In this document: positions 32,859 to 42,426 of the stretch, piece by piece
How positions within the stretch are numbered: position 1 is the stretch's first letter
Layout: the number at the start of each line of letters is the position of its first letter
Notes under the pieces: model-generated
Databases searched by the model: none
The model's input: only the letters and a program-made list of their open reading frames with translations
What the model was told of the DNA's origin: nothing
Program-made: the position numbers and the translations under genes
NCBI RefSeq assembly: GCF_965228805.1
Contig: NZ_CBDDIE010000003.1
Coordinates: 1,488,001 to 1,552,000, forward strand
Reading direction: 5' to 3'
DNA from: JASBTN01 sp965228805
Lineage (GTDB): Bacteria; Pseudomonadota; Alphaproteobacteria; Rhodobacterales; Rhodobacteraceae
DNA length: 64,000 nt

Positions 32859-35800
32859 GTGCGGTTTACCAAACTCAGACTGAATGGCTTCAAAAGCTTC
32901 GTCGACCCGACCGATCTGGTGATCGCGGACGGGCTGACCGGCGTTGTCGGGCCGAACGGCTGTGGCAAGTCGAATCTGCTGGAAGCACTGCGCTGGGTGA
33001 TGGGCGAAAACCGCGCCAAGGCGATGCGCGGCGCGGGCATGGAAGATGTGATCTTCGCCGGCGCCTCGTCGCGGCCCGCGCGCAATTTTGCCGAAGTGTC
33101 CTTGCAGATGGACAACTCCGAACGGCTTGCGCCCTCGGGGTTCAACGAGTCCGACAATCTGGACATCGTGCGGCGCATTACCCGCGATGCGGGCTCGGCC
33201 TACAAGGTCAACACCAAGGACGTGCGCGCACGTGACGTGCAGATGCTGTTCGCCGATGCCTCCACCGGCGCGCATTCCCCCTCGCTGGTGCGTCAGGGCC
33301 AGATTTCCGAGCTGATCAACGCCAAGCCCAAGGCGCGCCGCCGGGTGCTGGAGGAAGCCGCCGGGATCTCGGGCCTTTACCGGCGCCGTCACGAGGCGGA
33401 GTTGAAGCTCAAGGGCACCGAAAGCAACCTGACCCGCGTCGATGATGTGATCGAACAGCTGGCGGGGCAACTTTCGCAACTGGCCCGTCAGGCCCGCCAG
33501 GCGCAGCGCTATCGCACCATCGGCGAGGAACTGCGCAAGTCCGAAGGGCTGCTTTTGTACCGCCGTTGGAAAGAGGCCGATGAGGCCCGCGCGGCGGCCG
33601 AGGCTGAGCTGACCGAACGCACCACGCTGGCCGCCCGGGCCGAGGCCAACGCCCGCAACGCCACCAAGCTGCGCGAAGCGGCCGAGGACAAGCTGCCTGC
33701 GCTCCGCGAGGAAGAGGCCATCGCCGCCGCCGTGCTGCAACGCCTGCAGGTCCAGCGCGACACGCTCAGCGATCAGGAGGCACAGGCGCTTGAACTGATC
33801 GAGACGCTAAAGCGCCGCATCGACCAACTGGGCCTGGATATCGAACGCGAAAGCGGGCTGAACAAGGACGCGGGCGAGACCATCGAGCGGCTGGAATGGG
33901 AACAGGACCAGCTGCGCAAGGCCTCCGAGGGTCATGACGACAGGCTCGAAGAGGCCAAGGACACCGCGCGCGAGGCCGCCAGCGTGCTGGAGGAGCGCGA
34001 AAGCGATCTGGCCCAGCTGACCGAGGATGTCGCGCGCCTGGCCGCCCGTCACCAATCTGCCCACCGCCTGTTGGAAGACAGCCAGAAAACGCTGGCGAAA
34101 TCCGAAGGCGAAGCGGGCAAAGCGCGCGCCGCCGTGGAGGAGGCTCGCGCGGCCCTGACCCGGTCCGAGGAGGATTTTGAAGGCGCGACCGAGGCCCATG
34201 AACAGGCCGCCGAAGCCGCCGAGATGGCCGAAGATGCGCTGGCCGCCGCCGATGATGCCCGCGCCGACGCCCAGGCGCGCGAGGCCGACGCCCGCGCCGC
34301 ACGCTCGTCCGCCGAGGGCGAGGTGAATGCGCTCCATGCCGAGGTGCAGGCTCTGTCGCGGCTGGTCGAACGCGACTCGTCCGAACAGGGCCAGGTGCTG
34401 GATCTGGTGCGGGTCAAATCCGGATACGAAAAGGCGCTGGGCGCGGCGCTGGCGGATGATCTGCGCGCCCCCGCGATTGACGGCGATGCGCCCTCCGGCT
34501 GGGCCACGCTGCCCGGCTACCCGCAGGCGCAGCCGCTGCCCGACGGGGTCATGGCGCTGACCAACTATGTCACCGTGCCCGAGGTTCTGGTGCGCCGCAT
34601 GTCCCAGGTCGGGCTGATCGACCCCGAAGACGCGCGCCGCCTGCAACCGGATCTGAAACCGGGCCAACGGCTGGTGTCTCTGGAAGGTGACCTGTGGCGC
34701 TGGGATGGGTTCCGCGCGGGGGCCGAGGATGCGCCCTCCACCGCCGCGCTGCGGTTGGAACAGCTGAACCGCTTGCAGGAGCTGAAACAGGACCTCGAAG
34801 AGGCCAGCGCCCGCGCCGATGGTGCCCGCGCGGCGCATGATATGCTCAAGGAGCAGCTGGTCCTGACCACCGAGGCCGACAAGCTGGCCCGCGAACGCCG
34901 CCGCGACGCCGACCGTGCGGTGAACGAGGCCAACCGCGCCCTGTCGCGCGCCGAGGCCGACCGCAATATCGCTGGCGGCAAGCTGGAAAACCTTGGCCTT
35001 GCTGTGACCCGCCACGAGGAAGAGGCGATGGGCGCCCGTCAGCGTCTGGCCGAGGCCGAACGCGCCGTGGCCGATCTGGGCGACCTGGACGCCGCCCGCG
35101 CCCAGGTCGAAGACATCAAGATGACCGTCGAAGCCGCGCGCATGACCATGATGACGCGCCGCTCGTCGCATGACGAGTTGCGCCGCGAGGGCGAGGCGCG
35201 GGTCAAGCGCAGCCAGGAAATCCACAAGGAAATCAGCGGCTGGCGCCACCGCCTGGACACCGCCGAACGGCGCATTGCCGAGCTTGAGGACCGCCGCGAA
35301 GCCTCGACCGAGGAATTGTTCGAGGCCACCGCCGCCCCCGACGAGCTGGCCGCCAAGCGCGAGGAGCTGTCCGCGGCCATCGATGAGGCCGAAGAGCGTC
35401 GCAAGGTGGCCGCCGACGCACTCGCCGAGGGCGAGAACCAGGAGCGCGAGGCGTCGGGTGCCGAACGCGACGCCGCCCGCATGGCCGGTGAAGCCCGCGA
35501 GGCCCGCGCCCGTGCCGAAGCCCGCACCGATGCTGCCCGCGAGACCGTGACCTATGCCGCCGAGCGCATCGAGGAGGAACAGGAGGTCTCTCCGCAGGAG
35601 CTTTTGGACAGCCTCGAGGTGAACCCGGATCAGATGCCCGCCTCCGACCAGATCGAACACGATGTGAACCGCCTGAAACGCCAGCGCGACGCGCTGGGCG
35701 CGGTGAACCTGCGCGCCGAGGAAGACGCCAAGGAAGTCCAGGAAGAACACGACGCCCTGGTCAAGGAAAAGACCGACCTCGAAGAGGCGATCCGCGCGCT

Positions 35801-36314
35801 CCGCACCGGCATTGCCAGCCTGAACAAGGAAGGCCGCGAACGCCTGCTGACGGCGTTTGAGCAGGTCAACAACAACTTCAGCATGCTCTTCACCCACCTC
35901 TTCGGCGGTGGCGAGGCCAAGCTGGTACTGGTCGAAAGCGACGATCCGCTGGAGGCGGGGCTGGAGATCATGTGCCAGCCGCCGGGCAAGAAGCTGTCGA
36001 CCCTCAGCCTATTGTCGGGGGGCGAACAGACCCTGACGGCGCTCGCGCTGATCTTCGGTGTCTTCCTTGCGAACCCCGCGCCGATCTGTGTGCTGGACGA
36101 GGTCGACGCGCCGCTGGACGACGCCAACGTCACCCGTTTCTGCGACATGCTGGACGAGATGACGCGCCGCACCGACACGCGGTTCCTGATCATCACCCAC
36201 CACGCGGTGACCATGGCCCGCATGGACCGTCTGTTCGGCGTAACCATGGCCGAACAGGGCGTGAGCCAGCTGGTCAGCGTCGATCTGAAGAAGGCCGAGG
36301 CGATGGTCGCCTGA
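32859..36314 (+). CDS. smc: Chromosome segregation protein SMC
   Basis: A 1151-residue SMC ATPase. Walker A GPNGCGKSN is at residues 31-39; two long coiled-coil arms (about 160-500 and 660-960) flank a hinge (SGYEKALGAALADDLRAP onward); the C-terminal head has the signature LSLLSGGEQTLTALAL and Walker B ICVLDEVDAPLDD. With ScpA/ScpB it condenses and separates the chromosome. The GTG at 32859 gives the usual MRFTKLRLNGFKSF; a TTG at 32850 is an alternative. The coiled-coil arms create large false ORFs on the other strand. Confidence 0.96.
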   Translation: MRFTKLRLNGFKSFVDPTDLVIADGLTGVVGPNGCGKSNLLEALRWVMGENRAKAMRGAGMEDVIFAGASSRPARNFAEVSLQMDNSERLAPSGFNESDNLDIVRRITRDAGSAYKVNTKDVRARDVQMLFADASTGAHSPSLVRQGQISELINAKPKARRRVLEEAAGISGLYRRRHEAELKLKGTESNLTRVDDVIEQLAGQLSQLARQARQAQRYRTIGEELRKSEGLLLYRRWKEADEARAAAEAELTERTTLAARAEANARNATKLREAAEDKLPALREEEAIAAAVLQRLQVQRDTLSDQEAQALELIETLKRRIDQLGLDIERESGLNKDAGETIERLEWEQDQLRKASEGHDDRLEEAKDTAREAASVLEERESDLAQLTEDVARLAARHQSAHRLLEDSQKTLAKSEGEAGKARAAVEEARAALTRSEEDFEGATEAHEQAAEAAEMAEDALAAADDARADAQAREADARAARSSAEGEVNALHAEVQALSRLVERDSSEQGQVLDLVRVKSGYEKALGAALADDLRAPAIDGDAPSGWATLPGYPQAQPLPDGVMALTNYVTVPEVLVRRMSQVGLIDPEDARRLQPDLKPGQRLVSLEGDLWRWDGFRAGAEDAPSTAALRLEQLNRLQELKQDLEEASARADGARAAHDMLKEQLVLTTEADKLARERRRDADRAVNEANRALSRAEADRNIAGGKLENLGLAVTRHEEEAMGARQRLAEAERAVADLGDLDAARAQVEDIKMTVEAARMTMMTRRSSHDELRREGEARVKRSQEIHKEISGWRHRLDTAERRIAELEDRREASTEELFEATAAPDELAAKREELSAAIDEAEERRKVAADALAEGENQEREASGAERDAARMAGEAREARARAEARTDAARETVTYAAERIEEEQEVSPQELLDSLEVNPDQMPASDQIEHDVNRLKRQRDALGAVNLRAEEDAKEVQEEHDALVKEKTDLEEAIRALRTGIASLNKEGRERLLTAFEQVNNNFSMLFTHLFGGGEAKLVLVESDDPLEAGLEIMCQPPGKKLSTLSLLSGGEQTLTALALIFGVFLANPAPICVLDEVDAPLDDANVTRFCDMLDEMTRRTDTRFLIITHHAVTMARMDRLFGVTMAEQGVSQLVSVDLKKAEAMVA

Positions 36315-36439
36315 TCCGGCCTGCCGCCGCCGGAACCGTGCGGGCGGCGCCAAGGTCAATTTCCGGATTTCCCCCGTTGCCCGCCCGGCCCTCGCTGCGT
36401 AAGCTTGCCGCAAACAACACCAATTCCAGGAGAGGATTT

Positions 36440-36907
36440 ATGGGTTTCAAAACGGTTCTGACGGCGGGCGCACTGGCGATGCTGGCCACCACGGCAAGCG
36501 CACAGAACGTGACGGCAAGCAATCCGCAGTCGATCATGGATTATTACTTCAACGAAGGCGTGCCCGCGCGCCTGGGTCGCGACAGCGTCGATGATCCGAT
36601 GATCACCGTGCGCCATTCCGGCAGCGAATACATCATCTTCTTCTACGACTGCACCGGCGGGGCCGATTGCGGGTCGATCCAGTTCTATTCGGGCTATGAC
36701 ACCGGCAGCTCGGTCTCGATCGACATGGTGAACCAGTGGAACACCGACCACCGCTATTCGCGCGCCTATGTGAACGACGGCGGCACCACCAAGCTGGAAT
36801 ATGACGTCTACATGGGCGGTCAGGGCATGTCGGATGTCGATTTCGCCTCGGTCGTGGCGCTCTGGGTTGAAGAGTTCGAGGGCTTCGAGGCGACCATCGG
36901 CTGGTAA
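36440..36907 (+). CDS. YbjN-domain secreted protein
   Basis: A 155-residue protein with a signal peptide (to about residue 21, TASAQ) and a YbjN-type domain: DPMITVRHSGSEYIIFFYDC, then a middle IQFYSGYD with two Cys in the DCTGGADC loop, and MVNQWNTDHRYSRAYV, ending VVALWVEEF. The YbjN fold is linked to type III secretion chaperones; function here is unknown. GGAGAGG precedes the ATG and a strong terminator follows. Confidence 0.85.
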   Translation: MGFKTVLTAGALAMLATTASAQNVTASNPQSIMDYYFNEGVPARLGRDSVDDPMITVRHSGSEYIIFFYDCTGGADCGSIQFYSGYDTGSSVSIDMVNQWNTDHRYSRAYVNDGGTTKLEYDVYMGGQGMSDVDFASVVALWVEEFEGFEATIGW

Positions 36908-36930
36908 GCCCTACCCGAGTTGGGAAACGC

Positions 36931-36965
36931 AAAACGCCGCGGGATCTCCGCGGCGTTTTCTGTTT
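36931..36965 (+). terminator. Rho-independent terminator after the YbjN gene
   Basis: AAAACGCCGCGG (36931-36942) pairs with CCGCGGCGTTTT (36948-36959), loop GATCT, followed by CTGTTT. The A/T arms make it usable from both sides; it also ends close to the convergent transglycosylase gene. Confidence 0.88.
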
Positions 36966-36992
36966 AGGGCGTGATGGTTCGAAGCCCGGCGA

Positions 36993-38174
36993 TTACAGCG
37001 CGTTCAACAGCGCCGCCGTCGGCCAGGCATCGGCGGGCAGGCCCAACCGCGCCTGTTCCTTCTGCACGGCGGCGCGGGTGCGCGCGCCCAGGATGCCGTC
37101 GATCTTGCCCACGTTGTGGCCACGCGCCTGCAGCTTCTGTTGCAACTGCTTCATCTGTGCGCCGGACAGCCCGGCCTCCGGGTTGCCCGCGTCAAACACC
37201 GGCGCGCCTTCCAGCCGGGTGGCGAAATAGGCCGCCGTGGTCACATAGACAAAGCTCTGGTTCCACTCGAAATAGACGCGGTAGTTCGGGTAGGCGATGA
37301 AGGCCGGACCCTTGCGACCCTGCGGCAGCAGGATTGACGCGTTCAGGTTCCCCGCCCCCAGGTTGCCCGAGCGTGCCTTGACGCCCAGCTTGGCCCATTG
37401 GCTGACCTTCATCGTCGTATCCAGCCCGGTTTTCGACCAGTCCAGGTTGTCGGGCACCACGACCTCCTGCAACCACGGCTCGCCTGCGCGCCAGCCCAGG
37501 CGTTTCAGCATATTGGCGCCGGACAGAAGCGCATCGGCGGGCGAGCGGCGCAGGTCCACCACCCCGTCACCATCGCCGTCCACGCCAGCTTCGATAATGT
37601 CGCCGGGCAGCATCTGCACCATGCCGATCTCACCCGCCCAGGCGCCGGTCGAGGTCGCCGGGTCGAAATCGCCACGTTCGAACAGCTCAAGCGCGGCAAA
37701 GACCTGCGGCTGGAACAGCTCCGGCCGGCGGCAGTCGTGCGACAGCGTCATCAGCGAATTGAGCGTGTTGAAATTGCCCTGATAGCCGCCGTAATCCGTC
37801 TCGAACGCCCAGAACGCGGTCAGCACCCCGCGCGAGACACCGTATTGGCGCTCCATCCGGTCAAAGATCGCCTTGTGGCGCTGCAGGTTGCGACGGCCGT
37901 GATCCATGCGGTTCTGGCTGATCAGCTGGCGCGAGAACTCGGTGAATGTCTTCTGGAAAATCCCCTGCGCGCGGTCGGCCTTGATCGTTGCCGGATCGTG
38001 TCGGACAGAGGCGAAAAAGCGCTGGGCGTCCTCCCGGTCATGCCCCTTTGCGACGGCGGCATCAATCATCTTGGCGGTGAAATTCGAGAAACTGCCGCCA
38101 CATTGCACGCTTACATTGGCGCTGGCGGTGCCGGCCGCGATGATCAGCGCGGCGGCGGAAAGAATGATACGCAT
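36993..38174 (-). CDS. Lytic murein transglycosylase (MltB/SltB type) with peptidoglycan-binding domain
   Basis: A 393-residue exported protein: signal peptide (to about residue 19), the SLT_2 lytic domain with the catalytic Glu in AFWAFETDYGG near residue 124 and the GEIGMVQMLPGDI block, then a C-terminal PG_binding_1 domain (LQQKLQARGHNVGKIDGILG, residues about 345-393). It cleaves the glycan strand between MurNAc and GlcNAc with anhydro-MurNAc formation. Acts in the periplasm. Confidence 0.93.
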   Translation of the reverse strand: MRIILSAAALIIAAGTASANVSVQCGGSFSNFTAKMIDAAVAKGHDREDAQRFFASVRHDPATIKADRAQGIFQKTFTEFSRQLISQNRMDHGRRNLQRHKAIFDRMERQYGVSRGVLTAFWAFETDYGGYQGNFNTLNSLMTLSHDCRRPELFQPQVFAALELFERGDFDPATSTGAWAGEIGMVQMLPGDIIEAGVDGDGDGVVDLRRSPADALLSGANMLKRLGWRAGEPWLQEVVVPDNLDWSKTGLDTTMKVSQWAKLGVKARSGNLGAGNLNASILLPQGRKGPAFIAYPNYRVYFEWNQSFVYVTTAAYFATRLEGAPVFDAGNPEAGLSGAQMKQLQQKLQARGHNVGKIDGILGARTRAAVQKEQARLGLPADAWPTAALLNAL

Positions 38175-38222
38175 GGAACCCTCTCTGCAAGATATTGCCC
38201 GCAGGATAGAGGGTTTCGCCCC

Positions 38223-39125
38223 TCAGACAACCGCGATGATCATCACACCGGCGGCGATCAGCCCGAACAACAGCGCCCAGGTGCGCCACAGCGCACCCGC
38301 CGCGCGGTCGATGTCCTCATGGGTCAGCATGCGCCGCCCGCCGATATTGACCCAGGGATAATCCCGCATCTGCCCGTCATAGGTCCGCGGGCCCGACAAG
38401 GCCACGCCCAACACCTGCGCCATCGCGGCCTCCGGCCAACCGGCGTTCGGGCTGCGATGCTTGGGTGCATCCGCGCGCACGGCGCCCCAGGCGTCGGGGC
38501 GGAAATGCGCGGCCAGGATCAGCACGGCGCTCAGCCGCGCGGGCACCACGTTCAACAGGTCGTCGAACCGCGCCGCCGCCTTGCCGAAACGTTCATACCG
38601 CGCCGTGCGATAGCCGATCATGCTGTCCGCCGTGTTCGTCACCTTGTAGATCAAGAGCCCCGGCAGCCCGCCCACCAGGAACCAGAAGACCGGCGCAATC
38701 ACCCCGTCAGACAGGTTCTCGGCCGCGCTTTCGATCGCACCGCGCGCCACCGCCGCGCGGTCCATGCCGCCGGTGTCACGCCCGACGATCATGCCGACAT
38801 TGCGCCGCCCCTCGGCCAGGGAAAATCGCAGGCCCGAGGCCACGGCGCGCACATGTTGCACCAGGCTCTTCTGTGCGATCAGCACCGCGCCGATCAGGAT
38901 CTCGACCACCGGTCCGAGGGCGCTCAGCAGCAATCCCAGGGCGCCCGCCGCCGCGACCAGAGCCGCAAAGACAGCGCCGCCCACGATCATGCTGCCGCGA
39001 TTGAACCGTTCGTCCAGCCAGCCGATCGCGCGCCCCATCAGCACCGCCGGATGCGGCACGCGCCGCCAGATCCAGTCCGGTTCGCCCAGCAGGGCATCCA
39101 GCAGCATCGCAATCACAACCGTCAC
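38223..39125 (-). CDS. cobD: Adenosylcobinamide-phosphate synthase
   Basis: A 300-residue membrane enzyme (CbiB in enteric naming) that joins the aminopropanol side chain to adenosylcobyric acid. Diagnostic blocks are LLDALLGEPDWIWRRVPHP at the start, VGRDTGGMDRAAVARGAIES with SAAENLSDGVIAPVFW, and NTADSMIGYR. About four membrane helices. The start is GTG at 39125 overlapping the cobC stop (GTGA), so the two enzymes of side-chain supply are co-translated. Confidence 0.94.
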   Translation of the reverse strand: MTVVIAMLLDALLGEPDWIWRRVPHPAVLMGRAIGWLDERFNRGSMIVGGAVFAALVAAAGALGLLLSALGPVVEILIGAVLIAQKSLVQHVRAVASGLRFSLAEGRRNVGMIVGRDTGGMDRAAVARGAIESAAENLSDGVIAPVFWFLVGGLPGLLIYKVTNTADSMIGYRTARYERFGKAAARFDDLLNVVPARLSAVLILAAHFRPDAWGAVRADAPKHRSPNAGWPEAAMAQVLGVALSGPRTYDGQMRDYPWVNIGGRRMLTHEDIDRAAGALWRTWALLFGLIAAGVMIIAVV

Positions 39126-40048
39126 AGGGCACGCTCCAACTGTTCCCAACCATCCGGGCCGGGCAGGCCCAGCCTTATCCAAACCTTCGAGTAGGGAAAG
39201 ATGCGGGTCAAGACATGAGCCGCGCCGAGCCGGTTAAACCAGCCCTCGGCATCGTCCACCTCATAGAGGCGAAACAGCGTCGTGCCCCCCACCAGCTTGG
39301 CCCCCTTCGCCGTGATCATCGCGTCCATCCGCGCCGTGTCCGCCGCCAGCCGCGCGCGGGTCGCCTCGGCCCAGGCCAGATCCTCCAGCGCGCGCGTGCC
39401 GATCTCCAGCGCGGGGCCGGACACCTGCCAAGGCCCCAGCGCGTCCCGCAGCCGGTCGATCAGAGCCGGATCGCCAATGGCAAACCCCAGCCGCAGCCCG
39501 GCCAGGCCCCAGAACTTGCCAAAGCTTTTCAGGATCAGCGTGCCGGGCGTGGTGGCGCGGGCAATATGCGTGGCCTCCGGTGTGACATCGCAGAAGCTCT
39601 CGTCAATCACCATCAGGGGCGCGTCCAACCCCGTCTCCCACAGCCGCCCGTCCGGGTTGTTCGGATGCACCACCACGCGGGCCTGGCCGTCTGTGCCCGC
39701 CTGCCAGCCGGATGCGGCGAAGGCGGCGGCGTGTTCATTGTAGGTCGGTGCCGGGATGTCGACCACGCCGGGCACGCCCAGCAGCGGCACCCGTGCGATG
39801 ATCGCCGAGGCGCCGGGCGCGGCCAGAACCGCCGCCCCCTCGGGCACGTTCCAGAACTTGCGTGCCGCTTGTTCCAACCGGTCGAAGGCGCCCCGGTCGG
39901 GCAGGCGCATCCAGGCTTCGGGCGCGGTGTCTCCCACCGGATAGGGCACCGGGTTGATCCCTGTCGACAGATCCAGCCAATCGCCCGGGGTGCCGCCGAA
40001 TCTGGTCCGCGCGGCGTCCAGCCCGCCGCCGTGATCGCGTTCTGCCAT
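39122..40048 (-). CDS. cobC: Threonine-phosphate decarboxylase (CobC-type PLP enzyme)
   Basis: A 308-residue class I/II aminotransferase-fold protein. DWLDLSTGINPVPYPV at the start, PTYNEHAAAF, and the PLP Lys in ILKSFGKFWGLAGLRLGF place it in the CobC/CobD group that produces aminopropanol phosphate for cobalamin. The ATG at 40048 follows GGGAGGACACGC. Alternative family naming calls this CobD in Salmonella. No clear B12 riboswitch is seen in its leader. Confidence 0.92.
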   Translation of the reverse strand: MAERDHGGGLDAARTRFGGTPGDWLDLSTGINPVPYPVGDTAPEAWMRLPDRGAFDRLEQAARKFWNVPEGAAVLAAPGASAIIARVPLLGVPGVVDIPAPTYNEHAAAFAASGWQAGTDGQARVVVHPNNPDGRLWETGLDAPLMVIDESFCDVTPEATHIARATTPGTLILKSFGKFWGLAGLRLGFAIGDPALIDRLRDALGPWQVSGPALEIGTRALEDLAWAEATRARLAADTARMDAMITAKGAKLVGGTTLFRLYEVDDAEGWFNRLGAAHVLTRIFPYSKVWIRLGLPGPDGWEQLERAL

Positions 40049-40429
40049 GCGTGTCCTCCCTGGTGGCAGGTGATTCCTTTGCCCGCCTCTGTATGAGATG
40101 CCCGGCTCGAACATCTCCCGGTTGCAATTAACCTGTGTTAACAGCGATCTCCCTCGCTATGCGGGTAAATCGACCTTTGGACAGGTGCGGGTCGCGGATG
40201 GGGCGCGATTTGCAAATTGCGACGATTTTACTTGACGCTATCGACAGGCCATCCGCCGCCGCCCGCGGTTTTCGCCCCCGGTTTCAACCCGAATTGCAAC
40301 GTTTTGTCCATTCCTTTCGCCGCGTGCGACACGCTATGCGCGAGGCCGCCGATGCTTAACCAATCAATAGGATTCAAATGGAAGTTCCGGCCCATTTATG
40401 CGATACTTTAATGAAATGGAGTAGGCACA
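40049..40429. other. Gene-free stretch between cobC and the receiver gene
   Basis: No gene is supported. On the minus strand the cobC leader has a GAGATG/CATCTC hairpin near 40,098-40,121 and a string CACCTGCCA resembling part of a B12 box. TTAA-N6-TTAAC lies at 40128-40142. A short ORF at 40135-40359 has no ribosome binding site or recognisable protein. Confidence 0.5.
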
Positions 40430-40807
40430 ATGCGTGTTCTGATTGTCGAAAACAATCAAGACCTTGGAGGGATCTGGAAGCACCATCTCGAGCGTCAGGA
40501 CGCCGAGGTGCATCTGGAGACCGACGAGGAAGGTGCGGTGCGATTTCTGACACGCAACGCCGTGGATGTGATCGTGCTGAACCTGGACCTGGACAGCGTC
40601 TCGGCGCTGGCCGTCGCCGACTATGCGGCCTATCGTCGACCCGAGGCCAAGGTGATCGTCGTCACCGCCTCCAGCTTCTTCTCCGACGGGTCGATCTTTG
40701 CCCATTCTGCAAATGCCTGCGCCTGTCTTCCCGCGCAGACCGCGCCTGAAGATTTGGCAACCTTGGTTACCTACCATGGCCAGAACGGCGCTGCAGCGGC
40801 CGAATAA
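40430..40807 (+). CDS. Degenerate response-regulator receiver protein
   Basis: A 125-residue single CheY-like domain: MRVLIVENNQDLGGIWKHHL at the start (E-N replacing the usual acidic pair), VDVIVLNLDLDS where the phospho-acceptor Asp position reads Asn, and KVIVVTAS keeping the conserved Thr; the usual Lys-Pro is Leu-Pro (CACLPAQ). It therefore probably does not work by phosphorylation and may be a protein-protein interaction module. No output domain. GGAGTAGGCACA precedes the ATG. Confidence 0.8.
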   Translation: MRVLIVENNQDLGGIWKHHLERQDAEVHLETDEEGAVRFLTRNAVDVIVLNLDLDSVSALAVADYAAYRRPEAKVIVVTASSFFSDGSIFAHSANACACLPAQTAPEDLATLVTYHGQNGAAAAE

Positions 40808-40882
40808 CCCGGTCCGCCCGCCCCGGTTTCACCGGCGTTTTTCTGCATTTCCCTTGGCCCGGACCCGCGTTAGGGTCGCGCC

Positions 40883-41515
40883 ATGACACAGACCCTTCCC
40901 AGACCCGAGGCGGTGATCTTCGACATTGGCAACGTGTTGATCACTTGGCAGCCTGAACAGCATTATGATCGCTGGATCGGTGAGGATCGGCGCCGCGCCA
41001 TGTTCGACGCGGTGGACCTGCATCACATGAACGAACTGGTCGATCGTGGCGGTGATTTTCGCGAGGTGATTTATGGCACCGCCGCGCAATATCCGGAATT
41101 CGAACAGGAAATCCGTTGGTGGCATGACCGCTGGCTGGACCTGGCCACCCCGGTGATCGACCTCTCGGTGCGCAGCCTGCGTGCGCTCAAGGCGCGCGGT
41201 ATCCCGGTCTTTGCCCTGTCGAATTTCGGCATCGGCTCCTTCGCCCTCTCCGAGGGGCGCGAGACCTTTCTGTCCGAGTTCGACCGCCGCTATATCTCGG
41301 GCCACATGGCGGTGACCAAGCCGTCGCCGCGCATCTATGAGATGGTCGAAGAAGACTGCGGCATCGCGCCCGAAAAGCTGCTCTTCGTTGATGATCGGGC
41401 GGAAAACATCGCCGCCGCCGAGGCGCGCGGTTGGCAGGGCCATGTCTTCAAGACACCCGAGGCCTGGGTCGCCCGCCTGACCGCCGCCGGGCTGCTGGAC
41501 GAGGGCGCGCTGTGA
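40883..41515 (+). CDS. HAD-IA family hydrolase
   Basis: A 210-residue HAD hydrolase. Motif I is FDIGNVLITW (the second Asp replaced as in YihX-like/haloacid dehalogenase groups), motif II LSNFG, the Lys in AVTKPSPRIYEM, and motif IV VDDRAENI. Probable sugar- or small-phosphate phosphatase; substrate unknown. First of four genes joined by 4-base overlaps. Confidence 0.9.
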   Translation: MTQTLPRPEAVIFDIGNVLITWQPEQHYDRWIGEDRRRAMFDAVDLHHMNELVDRGGDFREVIYGTAAQYPEFEQEIRWWHDRWLDLATPVIDLSVRSLRALKARGIPVFALSNFGIGSFALSEGRETFLSEFDRRYISGHMAVTKPSPRIYEMVEEDCGIAPEKLLFVDDRAENIAAAEARGWQGHVFKTPEAWVARLTAAGLLDEGAL

Positions 41516-42426
41516 GCATCGAGATCGTTCCCCCCGAGGCCGAAGCGCTGCTCGACTGGACCGCGCTGGGCGATGCCTTCCTGGCCGGGCATAGGATGCC
41601 CAAGGCCGAGGTTGCCGACAGTTTTCTTTATCGCGGCGCGGATACGATGCTGTCCCGCGCTGCCTGGATCGACGGGCTGGGCAGCGCGGTGAAAACCGCC
41701 AATATCGTGCCCGGTAACACGGCGCGCGGCCTGGGCTCGATCCAGGGCGCGGTTAATCTTTATAACGATCAGACCGGCGCGTTGGAGGCGCTGGTCGACT
41801 TCCTGCTGGTGACGAAATGGAAGACTGCGGGGGACAGCGTGCTGGGCGCCCGCCTGCTCGCCCGGCCCGACAGCGAGGTGATCCTGATCGTCGGTGCGGG
41901 CACTGTCGCGCGGTCCCTGCGTGAAGCCTATGGCGCAACTTTCCCGGCGGCCCGTTTCCTGATCTGGAACCGCAGCCCGGCGGGGGCCGAGGCGATCGCC
42001 ACGGACTTCCCTGACACCGACGTCGCCCCCGATCTGGAAGCCGCCGTGCGTGCCGCCGATATCGTCACCTCCGCCACCATGACGACCGAACCGATCCTCA
42101 AGGGTGACTGGCTTAAACCCGGTCAGCACATTGACTTGATCGGCGCCTATCGCCCGGACATGCGCGAGGCCGATGACGCGGCCCTCAAACGCGCCCGCCT
42201 GTTCATGGACAGCCGTGAGACGGTGCTGGACCATATCGGTGAGTTCAAGGATCCTCTGGCGCGCGGCGTGATCAGCCGCGACGACGTTGTGGGGGATTAC
42301 TACGATGTGGCCAGCGGCGCCTTTTCCCGTGCGCCAGAAGACATTACGCTGTTCAAGAACGGCGGCGGGGCCCACCTGGACCTGATGACCAGCACCTACA
42401 TTCTAGAAGCGTGGAGAGAAAGATGA
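41512..42426 (+). CDS. Ornithine cyclodeaminase/mu-crystallin family protein
   Basis: A 304-residue NAD(P)-binding protein. The substrate region NIVPGNTARGLGSIQGAVNLYND and the Rossmann loop ILIVGAGTVARSL (about residues 125-135) place it in the OCD family; members include ornithine cyclodeaminase, ketimine reductases and alanine dehydrogenase-like enzymes. The start is GTG within the HAD stop. Coupled to a phytanoyl-CoA dioxygenase homologue, so it may serve amino-acid catabolism or modification. Confidence 0.88.
   Translation: MSIEIVPPEAEALLDWTALGDAFLAGHRMPKAEVADSFLYRGADTMLSRAAWIDGLGSAVKTANIVPGNTARGLGSIQGAVNLYNDQTGALEALVDFLLVTKWKTAGDSVLGARLLARPDSEVILIVGAGTVARSLREAYGATFPAARFLIWNRSPAGAEAIATDFPDTDVAPDLEAAVRAADIVTSATMTTEPILKGDWLKPGQHIDLIGAYRPDMREADDAALKRARLFMDSRETVLDHIGEFKDPLARGVISRDDVVGDYYDVASGAFSRAPEDITLFKNGGGAHLDLMTSTYILEAWRER

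Noticed and set aside
33807..35897. A 696-residue open frame opposite smc
   Set aside because: It mirrors the coiled-coil arms of SMC and has the repetitive composition expected of an antisense frame.
40049..40135. Cobalamin riboswitch before cobC
   Set aside because: Only a CACCTGCCA string resembles the B12 box; the other conserved core elements are not visible.
40128..40142. CtrA site TTAA-N6-TTAAC
   Set aside because: The spacer is six instead of seven bases, so it does not fit the consensus.
40135..40359. A 74-residue ORF
   Set aside because: No ribosome binding site, no recognisable domain, and odd composition compared with neighbours.
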